Shown: positions 24,567 through 35,064, counted from the first letter of the stretch. The stretch is DNA of 64,000 nucleotides from Azorhizobium oxalatiphilum (GCF_014635325.1 NZ_BMCT01000002.1:62001-126000); one strand, 5' to 3'. A program made the numbers and translations. Notes: generated by a model not told the origin, from the letters alone.

Positions 24567-26105
24567 CTATCTGGGATCGACCCATGCTTCGTTGAGGCGC
24601 ACGAGACCGCGCCGCATCAGCGGGATGTTGTGGACCCGCGGCAGTGTGATGGCGAAATAGTTCGATTGCATCCGCAGCAGGATCGGCATCTGCAGGGCCA
24701 TCTCCTTGCTGAAATCACAGTATGCTTTCTTGCGGACGTCGACGTCGAGGCTGCGACGGCCGGTCTCGATAGCCTGATCGAGAACCGGATCCTTGATCCT
24801 GGTGATGTTGCCGCCGCTCTTCGAGAAGAAGGCCTGATAGACCTGAAAGTCGGGGTCGGGCACATCGGCCACTTCCCACATGGCGAGCTGATAGTCGCCA
24901 CGCAGCACCGGGTTGATGTAGGAGGGGCCGCCCTGAATGCTCCTGATCTCGGTCTCGATGCCGACCTTCTGCCAGAAGCTCTGGTAGAGCTGCGCCGGAA
25001 TGCTCATGATTGCCGTCGGCTGCACCTGGAGCACGATCTTCACAGGCTTGCCGTACTCCTGCAGGAGGGCTTTGGCCTTCTCCGGATTGTATTCGGGATA
25101 GCCGACATCCGGGCAATGCCACTCGGAATTCGCGCCCCAGAAGCTGGTGGCGAGCGTGCCGACGCCGTCGAAGCCGACCTTCAGCTCGATATTGCGATCC
25201 AAGGCATGGGCCAGCGCCTGACGGACCCGGACATCGTCGAACGGCGGCACGGAGGTGTTGATGTTGACGGTGGAGGCGCCGGTGCCGACGTATTCAACGA
25301 CCTTCAGCCCCTTGTCGCCGCGCGCCGCCACGACCTGCTTGCCGAGGGGCTCATAGAAGATGTCGATGTCGCCGGTCTTCAGGGCCGTGAAACGTGCGGT
25401 GGGATCGGGCAGGAAGCGGATGACGATCTTGTCGAGATGCTGTGCCTTCGGATTCCAGTAGTTGGGGTTTTTCTCGAAGGTGATGCTGTCGTCCTGTTTC
25501 CATTCCGTCATCATGTAGGGGCCGGCGCCGATCGGCCGGCGATTGAGGTCGGGGCCGGCGGTCTTCTCATGCTCGGTGGGCATCACCCAGATCAGGAAGT
25601 TGTCGATCAGAAAGATGCTCGGGAAGGCGGCCCAGGGATAGGCGAGACGGAATTCAACGGTGGTATCATCGATGGCGACCGCCTCTTTCAGCGAGCCCGT
25701 CGCAGCCGCGAACATCTGGTTCCGCGACGGATTGAGGATCCGCTGAAAATGGTTCGCCACATCGTGCGCGGTATAGGGCGCCCCGTTGGAAAACTTGAGG
25801 CCGGGCCGCAGTTTGAGCGTCCAGGTCAGGCCGTCAGGCGAGCTGTCGAGCGCGGTCCCGAGATCCGGAACCCGGTCGCCCTTGTCGTTCCGCGTGAAGA
25901 AGTTGGAGAACACCAGCCCGCCGGCCATGGTGGTCTCGCGATTGGCCGAGCGCGTCGTCAACGCATCGAAGCCCTGGACCTGGGCGGTCGTCGCCATGAC
26001 GATCGTGCCGCCGTCCTTCGGTTCCGGCTCGGCCGCGCCGCACGGCTGCAGCCCGATGAGTGCAAATGCAATTGCTCCAATGATCGGACCGGCCAGGCTC
26101 TTCAT
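24567..26105 (-). CDS. ABC transporter substrate-binding protein, family 5 (DppA-like), second system
   Basis: 512 residues, SBP_bac_5. The signal peptide is about residues 1-23 (KSLAGPIIGAIAFALIGLQP, probably cleaved near CGAA; the Cys in this region could make it a lipoprotein, but the lipobox is poor). Landmarks are GGTIVMATTAQVQGFDALTTRSANR, LKLRPGLKFSNGAPYTAHDVANHFQR and PIGAGPYMMTEWKQDDSITF. ATG 26105 is selected because GAGGGGG lies upstream and the signal peptide starts there. It leads the operon; a 760-base gene-free region with the presumed promoter lies upstream. Confidence 0.92.
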   Translation of the reverse strand: MKSLAGPIIGAIAFALIGLQPCGAAEPEPKDGGTIVMATTAQVQGFDALTTRSANRETTMAGGLVFSNFFTRNDKGDRVPDLGTALDSSPDGLTWTLKLRPGLKFSNGAPYTAHDVANHFQRILNPSRNQMFAAATGSLKEAVAIDDTTVEFRLAYPWAAFPSIFLIDNFLIWVMPTEHEKTAGPDLNRRPIGAGPYMMTEWKQDDSITFEKNPNYWNPKAQHLDKIVIRFLPDPTARFTALKTGDIDIFYEPLGKQVVAARGDKGLKVVEYVGTGASTVNINTSVPPFDDVRVRQALAHALDRNIELKVGFDGVGTLATSFWGANSEWHCPDVGYPEYNPEKAKALLQEYGKPVKIVLQVQPTAIMSIPAQLYQSFWQKVGIETEIRSIQGGPSYINPVLRGDYQLAMWEVADVPDPDFQVYQAFFSKSGGNITRIKDPVLDQAIETGRRSLDVDVRKKAYCDFSKEMALQMPILLRMQSNYFAITLPRVHNIPLMRRGLVRLNEAWVDPR

Positions 26106-26866
26106 GTGGCGTATACCCCCTCTATCTATTATTGATTTTTGAGAATTTATCGGTGGGACGCGAAGTATTGATGGCTTGCGATTGGTGTATGGCTTCCGAT
26201 CCGGGCACGCGCAACCGAAGAGCTCAGGGCCACTGACATGGCTCCGTTCTTCATTCCCTTGCACCGGCGCTTTGTAGAGTGTCCTCGGGAGGTGTCGCGA
26301 TGCCGTCGCGATCATCCTTTTAATTGCAACCTACTGTAGGGCTCGCTCCAATGTTTGACAACTCGTTGCACCCGAGATCGGGCTCAAGAACAGCGTGATG
26401 GTCGTCAGCACTTAGTAGGGGTGGTTATCCGTTCGCCCGTACAGTGTTCGGACATCGTGGCTGATCTTGAAGGCCGCGCGCATGCGATGTCGGATGCGAG
26501 GTGCGCATTCGGTGTATAATAATAGTATGCAATCAATTTGAATGTCTTCGATGTGATGTTCCGGATGCACAGATGATCGTGCGCCGCAACGAATATATGC
26601 CTTGCCGAATCGAGAAAAATACTTGCACCGACATGTCCTTAGATGCTCATATGGCTGCGCATCAGCTGGCAGCTTGCGAGGTCTGGGAATGTCGCCTGCC
26701 GTCTCCTTCCAGTGTTGGAATTTGGCATCCTTTTGACTGTGGTCGAAGGTGAGAAATACGTGCGCCGCATGTGAGCTGTTGCGGTATGTCGCTCCAGCTC
26801 TCTCCCGCGCGCAGATCGACCCAATGTCGGTAGTCCTTCGCGTCAGGCGCGGGAGGTCCCCACGTC
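26106..26866. other. Gene-free divergent intergenic region (760 bases)
   Basis: No frame in this stretch resembles a protein. It is visibly less GC-rich than its surroundings and contains AT-rich patches, for example near 26120-26150 and 26510-26545, where a TATAATAAT run resembles a -10 box. It separates the minus-strand Dpp operon from the plus-strand sulfatase operon and must hold both promoters. I see no clear operator, tRNA or terminator in it. Confidence 0.5.
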
Positions 26867-27844
26867 ATGTCGGTACGGTTCGTAAGCGTCCTGTTTGCTG
26901 CGGGAGTCGCGCTGTTGAGCGCGGGATTGCCATTTGCCGCCAAGGCGGCTGAAAATGGGATCGGCTTCTATCTTCTGGGCAGTCGCGGCCCGATGGCGGG
27001 GTATCTTCCGCCGCCCGGCGTCTATCTTCAGAACGATGTGTATTTCTACGAGGGGAGCGGCGGAAGCGGGCGCATCTTCTCATCCGGTGGTCGGCTGATT
27101 GCCGACGTCAGCAGCAAGGCGCAGGCGGATTTCCTGACTGGCACATGGGTCCTTCCGGCCGATGTGCTGGGCGGTCATCTGGCGGTCGGCGCGATCCTCC
27201 CTGCGGGCCATGTGTCTGTGAATGCCGGGGCGGCGCTCTATGCGCCGCGTTTCGATGCCGTGTTCGCCCGCGGGGTGCAGGATGATGCCTGGATCGTCGG
27301 CGACCCCGTCCTTTCCGCTGTGCTCGGCTGGCATGCGGGCAATTTTCACTGGAACGTCACGGGGCTGCTCAATGTCCCCGTCGGCAACTATCGGAACGAC
27401 GCGCTCGCAAATCTGGCCTTTCACCGCTGGGCGGGGGACGTGTCCCTCGCGCTGACGTGGTTCGACCCCAAGATCGGGTGGGATCTGTCGGGCGCCGTGG
27501 GCTTGACCTTCAACGGCACCAATGAGGCGACGGACTACACCACCGGCACCGAGTTCCATGCCGAATGGGCACTTACGAAGACCCTCTCGAAGGAATGGTC
27601 CGCCGGTCTTATCGGCTATTACTATCAGCAGATCACCGGAGACAGTGGATCGGGCGCTCAGCTTGGCGCCTATGAGGGGCGCGTGGCAGCCCTGGGCGGC
27701 ACCATCGCCTACAATTTCGAGGTCGGAAAGACGCCGGTCTCCGCGCGCCTGAAGGTCTATCGCGAGTTCGCGGCGGAGAACCGGCTGGAGGGGACGCTCG
27801 GCTTCCTCACGGTCGCCTTTCCTCTCTCCATCGACAGCAAGTAG
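26867..27844 (+). CDS. Outer-membrane beta-barrel transporter, SphA/phenol MetA-degradation family
   Basis: 325 residues. Signal peptide about 1-28 (SVRFVSVLFAAGVALLSAGL, cleavage near AKAA/ENG). The mature part is rich in alternating, aromatic-ended strands: GIGFYLLGSRGPMAGYLPPPGVYLQNDVYFYEG, then HWNVTGLLNVPVGNYRNDALANLAFHRWAGDVSLALTW and WSAGLIGYYYQQITGDSG, and it ends in a strand (LTVAFPLSIDSK). This pattern matches the Phenol_MetA_deg (SphA-like) outer-membrane family, often linked to catabolic operons. It begins the sulfatase operon, 8 bases before the FGE gene, and could admit sulfate esters. Confidence 0.82.
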   Translation: MSVRFVSVLFAAGVALLSAGLPFAAKAAENGIGFYLLGSRGPMAGYLPPPGVYLQNDVYFYEGSGGSGRIFSSGGRLIADVSSKAQADFLTGTWVLPADVLGGHLAVGAILPAGHVSVNAGAALYAPRFDAVFARGVQDDAWIVGDPVLSAVLGWHAGNFHWNVTGLLNVPVGNYRNDALANLAFHRWAGDVSLALTWFDPKIGWDLSGAVGLTFNGTNEATDYTTGTEFHAEWALTKTLSKEWSAGLIGYYYQQITGDSGSGAQLGAYEGRVAALGGTIAYNFEVGKTPVSARLKVYREFAAENRLEGTLGFLTVAFPLSIDSK

Positions 27845-27852
27845 AGGCGTCC

Positions 27853-28827
27853 ATGGGTACACAGGCCCGAAAGCGGCTCGCCGCCAGATCCCAATCCCTT
27901 GAAACGCCGATGGTGGCCATACGCGGCGGTACCTTTCTCATGGGCTCGGACGACCATTACGCCGAAGAGAAGCCGGTACACCGGGTCACGGTGAGCGACT
28001 TCGAGCTGGACGAGACGCCCGTCACCAATGCCCAGTTCCGCGCCTTCGTCGAAGCCACCGGGCACGTCACGTTCGCGGAGATCGCCCCCGATCCGAAGGA
28101 CTATCCGGGTGCCAGGCCCGAGATGCTGAGAGCGGCCTCGCTCGTGTTCTCAGCCCCCGATCATCCGGTGGGCCTGAAGGATTTCAGCCAGTGGTGGGAG
28201 TTCCGTCCCCGCGCAAACTGGCGGCGCCCCTATGGTCCGGGAAGCTCCATCAGGGGGCTCGATGATCATCCCGTCGTCCATGTGGCCTATCGCGATGCGC
28301 AGGCCTATGCGGCCTGGTCGGGCAAGGAACTGCCCACCGAGGCGGAGTGGGAATATGCCGCGCGTGGTGGCCTTGAGGGGGTGGAGTTCGCGTGGGGCGA
28401 TGAACTGGCACCCGGCGGGGTCCATCTTGCGAACACGTGGCAGGGGGAATTCCCTTTCCAGAATCTCGCTGCCGACGGCTTCGAGCGCACCTCGCCGGTG
28501 CGCAGCTATCCGGCCAATCCCTTCGGCCTTTACGACATGATCGGCAATGTCTGGGAATGGACCTCCGACTGGTGGTCGAGCCGTCATCCGGATGATGCGC
28601 CGAAGGCCTGCTGCGTGCCGAAGAACCCGCGCGGCGGGCCGCCGGAGCAGAGCTACGACCCGCGCCAGCCCCAGATCCGCATTCCGCAGAAGGTGCTGAA
28701 AGGCGGCTCCCACCTTTGCGCGCCCAACTACTGCCGCCGCTACCGGCCTGCCGCCCGCCACGCGGAAGCGGTGGATACGTCCACCAGCCATGTGGGCTTT
28801 CGCTGCGTGCGGCGCGCGCCGGGATAA
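27853..28827 (+). CDS. Formylglycine-generating enzyme (FGE/SUMF1 family)
   Basis: 324 residues. FGE oxidises the active-site Cys of sulfatases to formylglycine in the cytoplasm using O2 and copper. Features are MVAIRGGTFLMGSDDHYAEEKPVHRVTVSDFELDETPVTN, LPTEAEWEYAARGG, NVWEWTSDWW and the C-terminal core KGGSHLCAPNYCRRYRPAAR. The two copper-binding/redox Cys (about C289 and C294, spacing Cx4C) are both present, which separates true FGEs from the many inactive SUMF1-fold proteins. No signal peptide is seen, in keeping with modification before Tat export. Its likely substrate is the arylsulfatase at the end of the same operon. Confidence 0.92.
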   Translation: MGTQARKRLAARSQSLETPMVAIRGGTFLMGSDDHYAEEKPVHRVTVSDFELDETPVTNAQFRAFVEATGHVTFAEIAPDPKDYPGARPEMLRAASLVFSAPDHPVGLKDFSQWWEFRPRANWRRPYGPGSSIRGLDDHPVVHVAYRDAQAYAAWSGKELPTEAEWEYAARGGLEGVEFAWGDELAPGGVHLANTWQGEFPFQNLAADGFERTSPVRSYPANPFGLYDMIGNVWEWTSDWWSSRHPDDAPKACCVPKNPRGGPPEQSYDPRQPQIRIPQKVLKGGSHLCAPNYCRRYRPAARHAEAVDTSTSHVGFRCVRRAPG

Positions 28828-28889
28828 CGGACCGCGCTTCGGGCTCGCACATGAGCCGCGCACATCAACCAACGCATGGAGGAGGGGTC

Positions 28890-29861
<972 letters not shown>

Positions 29862-29876
29862 GGGAGGGAGGCCGGC

Positions 29877-30833
29877 ATGACGCAGGACGCCCGTATCCAC
29901 GTGACGCTCGACGATCTCCTGCGCCTGAAACACCGGGCCAAGGGGTTCAGCTTCCTGCCGCGCCAGCCGGTCCATTCCCTGCTGGCGGGCCGCCACGGCT
30001 CGCGCCTGCGTGGGCGCGGGCTCGAATTCGAGGAACTGCGCGCCTATGCCGAGGGCGATGACGTGCGGGCCATCGACTGGCCGTCCACCGCCCGCATCGG
30101 CATGCCGCAACTGCGCGTCTACACCGAGGAGCGCGACCGGCAGGTCATCCTGCTGGTGGATCAGCGGCTCGGCATGTTCTTCGGCAGCAGGCGGGCGATG
30201 AAGTCCGTGGTGGCGGCGGAGGCGGCGGCGCTGGCCGCCTGGCGCGTCACCTCGCTGGGCGACCGCGTGGGCGGCATCGCCTTTTCGGAGAACGGCCTGG
30301 ACGAGATCCGGCCGCGCGCCCGTCAGGCCGCCATCGGCCCCCTGTTCGAGGCCATCGTGCGCCACAACAGGGCGCTGCGGGCGGATGATCCACGCCCCTC
30401 CGATCCGACGCTGCTCAATCAGGCCATCGCGCGGGCGCTGTCCCTGCTGCCCCATGACGGCCTCCTGACCCTGATCACCGATGCCGCGGGCGCGGATGCC
30501 GAGACCGTGCGGCTGATCACGCGGGTCACAGCCCATAATGACGTGCTGATGGTGTTTGTGTCCGACCCGCTGGAGGCGAGCCTGCCGGACATCGGCCGGG
30601 CGGTCGTGGAGGAGGGCGGCCGGCAGATGGAGATCGACACCTCCGCGCGCGGCATCCGTGCGCCGTTCGCCGCCGGCTTCCGGCAGCGGCGGGAGGCGGT
30701 GGAGCAATTCTCCCGCAGGCGCGCCATTCCCGTGCTGCCGCTTTCCACCGGCCGCGACACGACGGAACAGTTCCGCGAACTGCTCGGCCGCAGGCTGGCG
30801 CGGGCTGCGGTCCGGCAAGGGAGGACCGCCTGA
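29877..30833 (+). CDS. DUF58 domain protein (MoxR partner)
   Basis: 318 residues, cytoplasmic. The DUF58 core is plain: HGSRLRGRGLEFEELRAYAEGDDVRAIDW, PQLRVYTEERDRQVILLVDQR and a VWA-like C-terminal half with SLLPHDGLLTLITDAAGAD and NDVLMVFVSDPLEASLPD. It begins 15 bases after moxR, with GGGAGG upstream, and its TGA overlaps the next start. DUF58 proteins regularly accompany MoxR; their biochemical role is not settled. Confidence 0.9.
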   Translation: MTQDARIHVTLDDLLRLKHRAKGFSFLPRQPVHSLLAGRHGSRLRGRGLEFEELRAYAEGDDVRAIDWPSTARIGMPQLRVYTEERDRQVILLVDQRLGMFFGSRRAMKSVVAAEAAALAAWRVTSLGDRVGGIAFSENGLDEIRPRARQAAIGPLFEAIVRHNRALRADDPRPSDPTLLNQAIARALSLLPHDGLLTLITDAAGADAETVRLITRVTAHNDVLMVFVSDPLEASLPDIGRAVVEEGGRQMEIDTSARGIRAPFAAGFRQRREAVEQFSRRRAIPVLPLSTGRDTTEQFRELLGRRLARAAVRQGRTA

Positions 30834-31306
30834 TGGACGATCCCGCCGACCTCTCCCGCCTCGCGGACATCGCCCTGCCGCCGCCCGTGCCGTTCTGGCC
30901 GCCGGCACCGGGCTGGTGCGTTCTGGCCGGCGCGGCGGTGATCGCGTTTCTCATCCTCGTCTGGGCGTGCGTGCGGCATCGGCGGCGGACGGCCTATCGG
31001 CGGGCGGCGCTGGCGGAACTCTCAGCCATCGGCCCGGCCTCCGATGCAGAGCGGATGGCGGCCATCTCGGCCATCCTCAAGCGGGCAGCGCTCGTGGCCT
31101 ATCCGCGCGCCGAGGTGGCGGGCCTCACGGGACAGGGATGGCTCGCCTTTCTCGATCGCACCTCGGGCCGCAGCGACTTTACCGAGGGGGCGGGCCGAGC
31201 CCTCAGGAATGCCCCATTCGGCGCGCCCGCGGGCGATGGTGCGGCGGTGCTCGCGGCTGCCGTGTTCTGGGTCCGGACGCATCGGGCGGAGGCGCCGCCA
31301 TGCTGA
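30833..31306 (+). CDS. DUF4381 membrane protein
   Basis: 157 residues. The N-terminus reads LADIALPPPVPFWPPAPGWCVLAG, then one membrane helix (GAAVIAFLILVWACV, about 33-47) and a cytoplasmic helical tail (RAALAELSAIGPASDAERMAAISAILKRAALVAYPRAEVAGLTGQGWLAFLD). This is the typical DUF4381 layout found between DUF58 and VWA genes. It overlaps both neighbours, which argues for a membrane complex made at fixed ratio. Confidence 0.85.
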   Translation: MDDPADLSRLADIALPPPVPFWPPAPGWCVLAGAAVIAFLILVWACVRHRRRTAYRRAALAELSAIGPASDAERMAAISAILKRAALVAYPRAEVAGLTGQGWLAFLDRTSGRSDFTEGAGRALRNAPFGAPAGDGAAVLAAAVFWVRTHRAEAPPC

Positions 31307-32289
31307 CCTTCGCCTATCCGCTCCTGGCGCTTCTGCTGCCGCTTCCCTTGCTTGTCTACTGGCTGTTGCCCGTGCACGAGACCCGCCGGGCGGCGGTGAG
31401 GGTGCCTTATTTCATCGCGCTGGCGCGGATCGGCGGGGCGGCCACCCGGCAAGGCATCGGCCGACGGGGGCTTTGGAGGACGCTGATGCTGGGGCTCTGC
31501 TGGGGGCTGGTGCTGCTGGCCCTCATGCGCCCGCAATGGGTTATGCCGCCGGTCCATCACGAGCGTCCCGCGCGCGATCTGCTGCTGCTGGTGGACCTCT
31601 CCGGCTCCATGGACACACAGGACTTCACCGATGCTTCCGGCCGGACGGTCAGCCGTCTCACCGCAGTGAAGCAGGTGCTGGACGACTTCCTCACCCGTCG
31701 GGATGGCGACCGCGTGGGCATCGTGGTGTTCGGCAATGCGCCTTTCGCGCTGGTGCCGTTCACCACCGATCTGAAGCTCGCCCGGCAGATGCTGGCCGAG
31801 ATGCAGGTGGGCATGGCCGGGCCGCGCACGGTACTGGGGGATGCCATCGGCCTCGGTATCAACCTGTTCGCCGCCTCGAAGGCTCCGTCCAGGACCATGA
31901 TCGCGCTGACCGACGGCAACGACACCGCCAGCAGCGTGCCGCCCGCTGAAGCCGCGCGCATCGCGAAGGACCGGGGCATTGTGATCCACACCGTCGCCGC
32001 GGGCGATCCTGCTGCCGCCGGAGAGGAGAAGCTCGACGAGGCCGCGTTGCGCGATGTCGCAACGACGACAGGCGGCGGTTTCTATCGCGCCCTCGATCGC
32101 GCGGGCCTTGCTGACATCTACGACAGACTGGACAAGGTGGAGGCCCGCAAGGTCGAGACGGTGAGCTTCCAGCCGCGCATGGAGGTCTATTGGGTGCCGC
32201 TGGCGGCGCTGCTGGTGCTGTCCATGCTGTTTCAGGCGCTGCGCCTCGTCCGCTGGCCGCACCGCCGGATGGCGGAGGCAGCGCCATGA
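31300..32289 (+). CDS. VWA domain membrane protein (BatA-like)
   Basis: 329 residues. Two N-terminal membrane segments (about 6-24 and 60-77), then a periplasmic VWA domain with a complete MIDAS: LLLLVDLSGSMDTQD (DxSGS at about 99-103), the Thr in MAGPRTVLGDAIG and the Asp in MIALTDGNDT. A C-terminal membrane helix (WVPLAALLVLSMLFQALRLV) follows. The intact MIDAS predicts metal-dependent binding of a partner protein. ATG 31300 overlaps the DUF4381 stop by 7 bases. Confidence 0.9.
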   Translation: MLTFAYPLLALLLPLPLLVYWLLPVHETRRAAVRVPYFIALARIGGAATRQGIGRRGLWRTLMLGLCWGLVLLALMRPQWVMPPVHHERPARDLLLLVDLSGSMDTQDFTDASGRTVSRLTAVKQVLDDFLTRRDGDRVGIVVFGNAPFALVPFTTDLKLARQMLAEMQVGMAGPRTVLGDAIGLGINLFAASKAPSRTMIALTDGNDTASSVPPAEAARIAKDRGIVIHTVAAGDPAAAGEEKLDEAALRDVATTTGGGFYRALDRAGLADIYDRLDKVEARKVETVSFQPRMEVYWVPLAALLVLSMLFQALRLVRWPHRRMAEAAP

Positions 32290-33200
32290 TGCAAACCATC
32301 GCGGCATTTCACTTCATCCGTCCCTGGTGGCTGCTGTTGCTGCTGCCGGCGCTCTTCCTGTGGTGGCGAGAACGACGGGAGGCCGACACGACAGCGCGCT
32401 GGCGCGCGGTGATGGATGGCCCGCTGCTCGCGGCCCTCAGCGTCGGCGGGGCACAGAAGCGGCGCATCGGCCCGGAGGATCTGCTGCTGACGGCCTGGAT
32501 CATCGGCGTCGTTGCCGTCGCCGGCCCCACGTGGCGACTACTGCCATCACCCTTCGCGCCATCCGCCCGGCCGGCCATGTTCGTGCTGAAGGTGACGCCT
32601 TCCATGCTGGAGCGCGATCTGCCGCCGAGCCGCCTCGATCGGGCGCGTGAGAAGATGTCTGATCTCCTGAGTGCGCGGCAGGGGGCGCCCACCGGCCTCA
32701 TCGCCTATGCCGGCTCGGCGCATCTCGTCCTGCCGCCGACGCCGGATACGGCGGTGCTCAATAGCATGGCAACTGCGCTCAGCCCCGACATCATGCCCCG
32801 GCAGGGCGACGCGCTTGCCGATGCACTGGCCCTGGCCCAGCGGACCCTCGCGGATGCGGGGCAGGGGGGCTCCATCGTTGTCTTCGCCGACACGGCACCG
32901 ACGATCGCCGCCCGGCCCTCCGGCAACGCTCCGGTGGTGTTGTTCGCGACCTTGCCGCCGCTGCGCGCACAGGCGGATGCATCCCTGCTGGCGGCGACGC
33001 AAGCGCTCGGCGCGCGGCTGGTGGCGCCGACCATCGACGGGGCGGATGTCGCCGCGCTCGCGGCCCGGCTGGCCACGGCCGGTGCTCCGCCACCCGTGCC
33101 GGGGGAAGCGCCGCGCTGGATGGAGGCGGGCTGGTGGCTGACACCGCTGCTGGCCCTGCTGGTGCTGCTGTGGTTCCGTCGCGGCTGGGTGCTGGCATGA
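32286..33200 (+). CDS. VWA-type membrane protein with degenerate MIDAS (BatB-like)
   Basis: 304 residues, same layout as the preceding gene: N-terminal helices (FIRPWWLLLLLPALFLWWR; DLLLTAWIIGVVAVAGPTW), a VWA-like domain and a C-terminal helix (WWLTPLLALLVLLWFRRGW). The MIDAS strand reads MFVLKVTPSMLERD, so the first Asp of DxSxS is replaced by Lys and metal binding through this motif is unlikely. It probably forms a heterodimer with the intact BatA-like protein. It overlaps both neighbours by 4 bases. Confidence 0.85.
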   Translation: MMQTIAAFHFIRPWWLLLLLPALFLWWRERREADTTARWRAVMDGPLLAALSVGGAQKRRIGPEDLLLTAWIIGVVAVAGPTWRLLPSPFAPSARPAMFVLKVTPSMLERDLPPSRLDRAREKMSDLLSARQGAPTGLIAYAGSAHLVLPPTPDTAVLNSMATALSPDIMPRQGDALADALALAQRTLADAGQGGSIVVFADTAPTIAARPSGNAPVVLFATLPPLRAQADASLLAATQALGARLVAPTIDGADVAALAARLATAGAPPPVPGEAPRWMEAGWWLTPLLALLVLLWFRRGWVLA

Positions 33201-33835
33201 CCCCCCTCCGCGCCATGGCCGCCCTCTCGGGTGCCGTTCTCATCCTCCTGGGTGGCGCCGCCTTCGCGCTCGGCTGGCAAGACCTCTGGGCCAGCCCGGA
33301 CCAGAGGGGGCGGCGTCTGTTCGATCAAGGCCGCTTCGCTGAGGCTGCCGAGGCCTTTCGGGACCCCATGTGGCGGGGCGTGGCGCAGATGCGGGCCGGG
33401 GACTTCAAGACAGCGGAACAGACCTTTGCCGGCCTCGATACGCCGGAGGCGGCCTATGATCAGGCGAACGCCCTCGTGATGCTCGGTAAGTATCAGGAGG
33501 CGGTCGTCCGATATGATCATGCGCTCACCTTGCGGCCCGGCTGGACGGAGGCGCGGGCCAACCGCGAGATCGCCCGGCTGCGTGCCGGGCGGATGAAGGC
33601 GAGCGGTGAGGATGCGGGCGATCAGCGCGAGGGCGCCGACCAGATCGTTTATGACAAGGACGCCAGGCGGCCGGGCGGGCAGGAGACGGACGTCTCCGGT
33701 GCGGCGATGGACGATACGGCGGTGCGCGCGCTCTGGCTGAAACGGGTGCAGACCCGACCTGCCGATTTCCTGCGTGCGCGCTTTGGCTACCAGCTTCAGG
33801 CACAGACGCAGACAGCACGGGAGGCGAAGCCATGA
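33197..33835 (+). CDS. TPR protein (BatC-like)
   Basis: 212 residues. An N-terminal hydrophobic segment (LRAMAALSGAVLILLGGAAFALGW) anchors it or exports it. TPR helices follow: GRRLFDQGRFAEAAEAFRDPMWRGVAQMRAGDFKTAEQTFAGLD and AAYDQANALVMLGKYQEAVVRYDHALTLRPGWTEARANREIARL. The C-terminus is polar and carries ALWLKRVQTRPADFLRARFGYQ, a segment often seen in BatC-type proteins next to BatB. It overlaps both neighbours. Confidence 0.85.
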   Translation: MTPLRAMAALSGAVLILLGGAAFALGWQDLWASPDQRGRRLFDQGRFAEAAEAFRDPMWRGVAQMRAGDFKTAEQTFAGLDTPEAAYDQANALVMLGKYQEAVVRYDHALTLRPGWTEARANREIARLRAGRMKASGEDAGDQREGADQIVYDKDARRPGGQETDVSGAAMDDTAVRALWLKRVQTRPADFLRARFGYQLQAQTQTAREAKP

Positions 33836-35064
33836 GGCGGTTCCTTGTCCTGCTGTTCGTCCTTCTGGCCGCCCCGCTGGGCGCGCAACAGATTTCAGCT
33901 CCGTCGCAGACGCCACAGGTGATCGTCCGCGAGAGCCTGTCTCCCGCGAGCGGCGCGGTGGTCGGCCAGCACGTCGCGTTGCGGGTGGACGTCCTGTTCG
34001 CGGACGAGATGCCGCGCCCGCCGCGCGTGAGCCTGCCGGAGGTGCCGGGCTTGCAGGTGCTGCGCTTTGAGACGCAGGGCACCGGTCTGCGTGAAACCAT
34101 CGACGGCAGGGCCTATGTGGGCCAGCGGTTCGAGTTCGCACTCTACGCCCGGCGAGGTGGGGCATTCGACATCGCGCCGGCAGCAGTCACCCTCCTGGAC
34201 CGCGCCGGGGCGATCACCGGCACGGCCGAGGGGCAAACCGTGCCGCTGCGGATCACCGTTCCGCCCGGCGTCGATCCATCCGGTGCCGTGGTCGCGACCC
34301 GCACGCTGACGCTCACGCAAAGCTGGCAACCCTCGCCTGCGGGACATTTCAAGGCCGGCGACGCCGTGGTCCGCATCATCACACGCACCGCGGAGGATAT
34401 CCCGGGGCTGGCCATGCGGGACGTTGCCTTCGAGGCCCCCGAGGGGGTGCGCGTCTATGCCGATCCACCCGACATTTCAGACCGAAGCAATCGCGGTGTC
34501 GTGACCGGGCAACGGGTGGATCGCGTCACCTATGTCTTTGAGCGGGGCGGGACCGTCAACCTGCCATCCCTGACCCAGCCATGGTGGGATCTCAGCTCCG
34601 GCACGTTGAAGCATGCCGATGCCGGCGGGACGCGCGTGGAGGTCGCATCGGTCGAAGTCCCTGCCGTGGACGCACGCCAACCGTCCGTGCGGCTGGCTGT
34701 CGTGGTCGTGCTTGCGGTGCTGCTGGTGGGCGGGGCAGGGGTCCTGTTGCTGCGGCGAACGCGCTCCCGTCAGGCCGATGAGAGGATGGCCTTCGAGGCT
34801 GTGCGCCGGGCGTGCACGGAAGGGGACGCACATGCGGTCTATCGGGCGCTGTGCACATGGCGACCCTGGCTTTCATCGGAACCGCGACAACAGGTGCGCA
34901 CAGCGACGGCTGATCTTGATCGGGCACTTTTCGCCAGCCCGCCCGCCGACTGGCGGCCCGATCAATCCAGGGCACTGCTCCGCCGCCTGGAAGATGTTCG
35001 CCGCCCGCCGGCAACGGCTGCCCAGGTGGCTGTCCTGCCACCATTGAATCCTCGATCAACATGA
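33832..35064 (+). CDS. BatD-like protein
   Basis: 410 residues. Signal peptide about 1-19 (RRFLVLLFVLLAAPLGA), then beta-rich Ig-like segments as in BatD: VIVRESLSPASGAVVGQHVALRVDV, TIDGRAYVGQRFEFALYARRGGAFDIAPAAVTL and RTAEDIPGLAMRDVAFEAPEGVRVYADPP, VTYVFERGGTVNLPSLTQPWWD. A membrane helix (VRLAVVVVLAVLLVGGAGVLLL) and a helical cytoplasmic tail follow. It ends the MoxR/VWA block, 86 bases before the sulfatase gene. Confidence 0.85.
   Translation: MRRFLVLLFVLLAAPLGAQQISAPSQTPQVIVRESLSPASGAVVGQHVALRVDVLFADEMPRPPRVSLPEVPGLQVLRFETQGTGLRETIDGRAYVGQRFEFALYARRGGAFDIAPAAVTLLDRAGAITGTAEGQTVPLRITVPPGVDPSGAVVATRTLTLTQSWQPSPAGHFKAGDAVVRIITRTAEDIPGLAMRDVAFEAPEGVRVYADPPDISDRSNRGVVTGQRVDRVTYVFERGGTVNLPSLTQPWWDLSSGTLKHADAGGTRVEVASVEVPAVDARQPSVRLAVVVVLAVLLVGGAGVLLLRRTRSRQADERMAFEAVRRACTEGDAHAVYRALCTWRPWLSSEPRQQVRTATADLDRALFASPPADWRPDQSRALLRRLEDVRRPPATAAQVAVLPPLNPRST

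Noticed and set aside
24558-26135. 525-codon plus-strand frame opposite the second DppA-like gene
   Set aside because: Shadow of a binding-protein gene that has a signal peptide and full family signature on the other strand.
26501-26752. Short plus-strand frame in the intergenic region before the beta-barrel gene
   Set aside because: No RBS, unusual Cys-rich composition and no similarity; the region looks non-coding.
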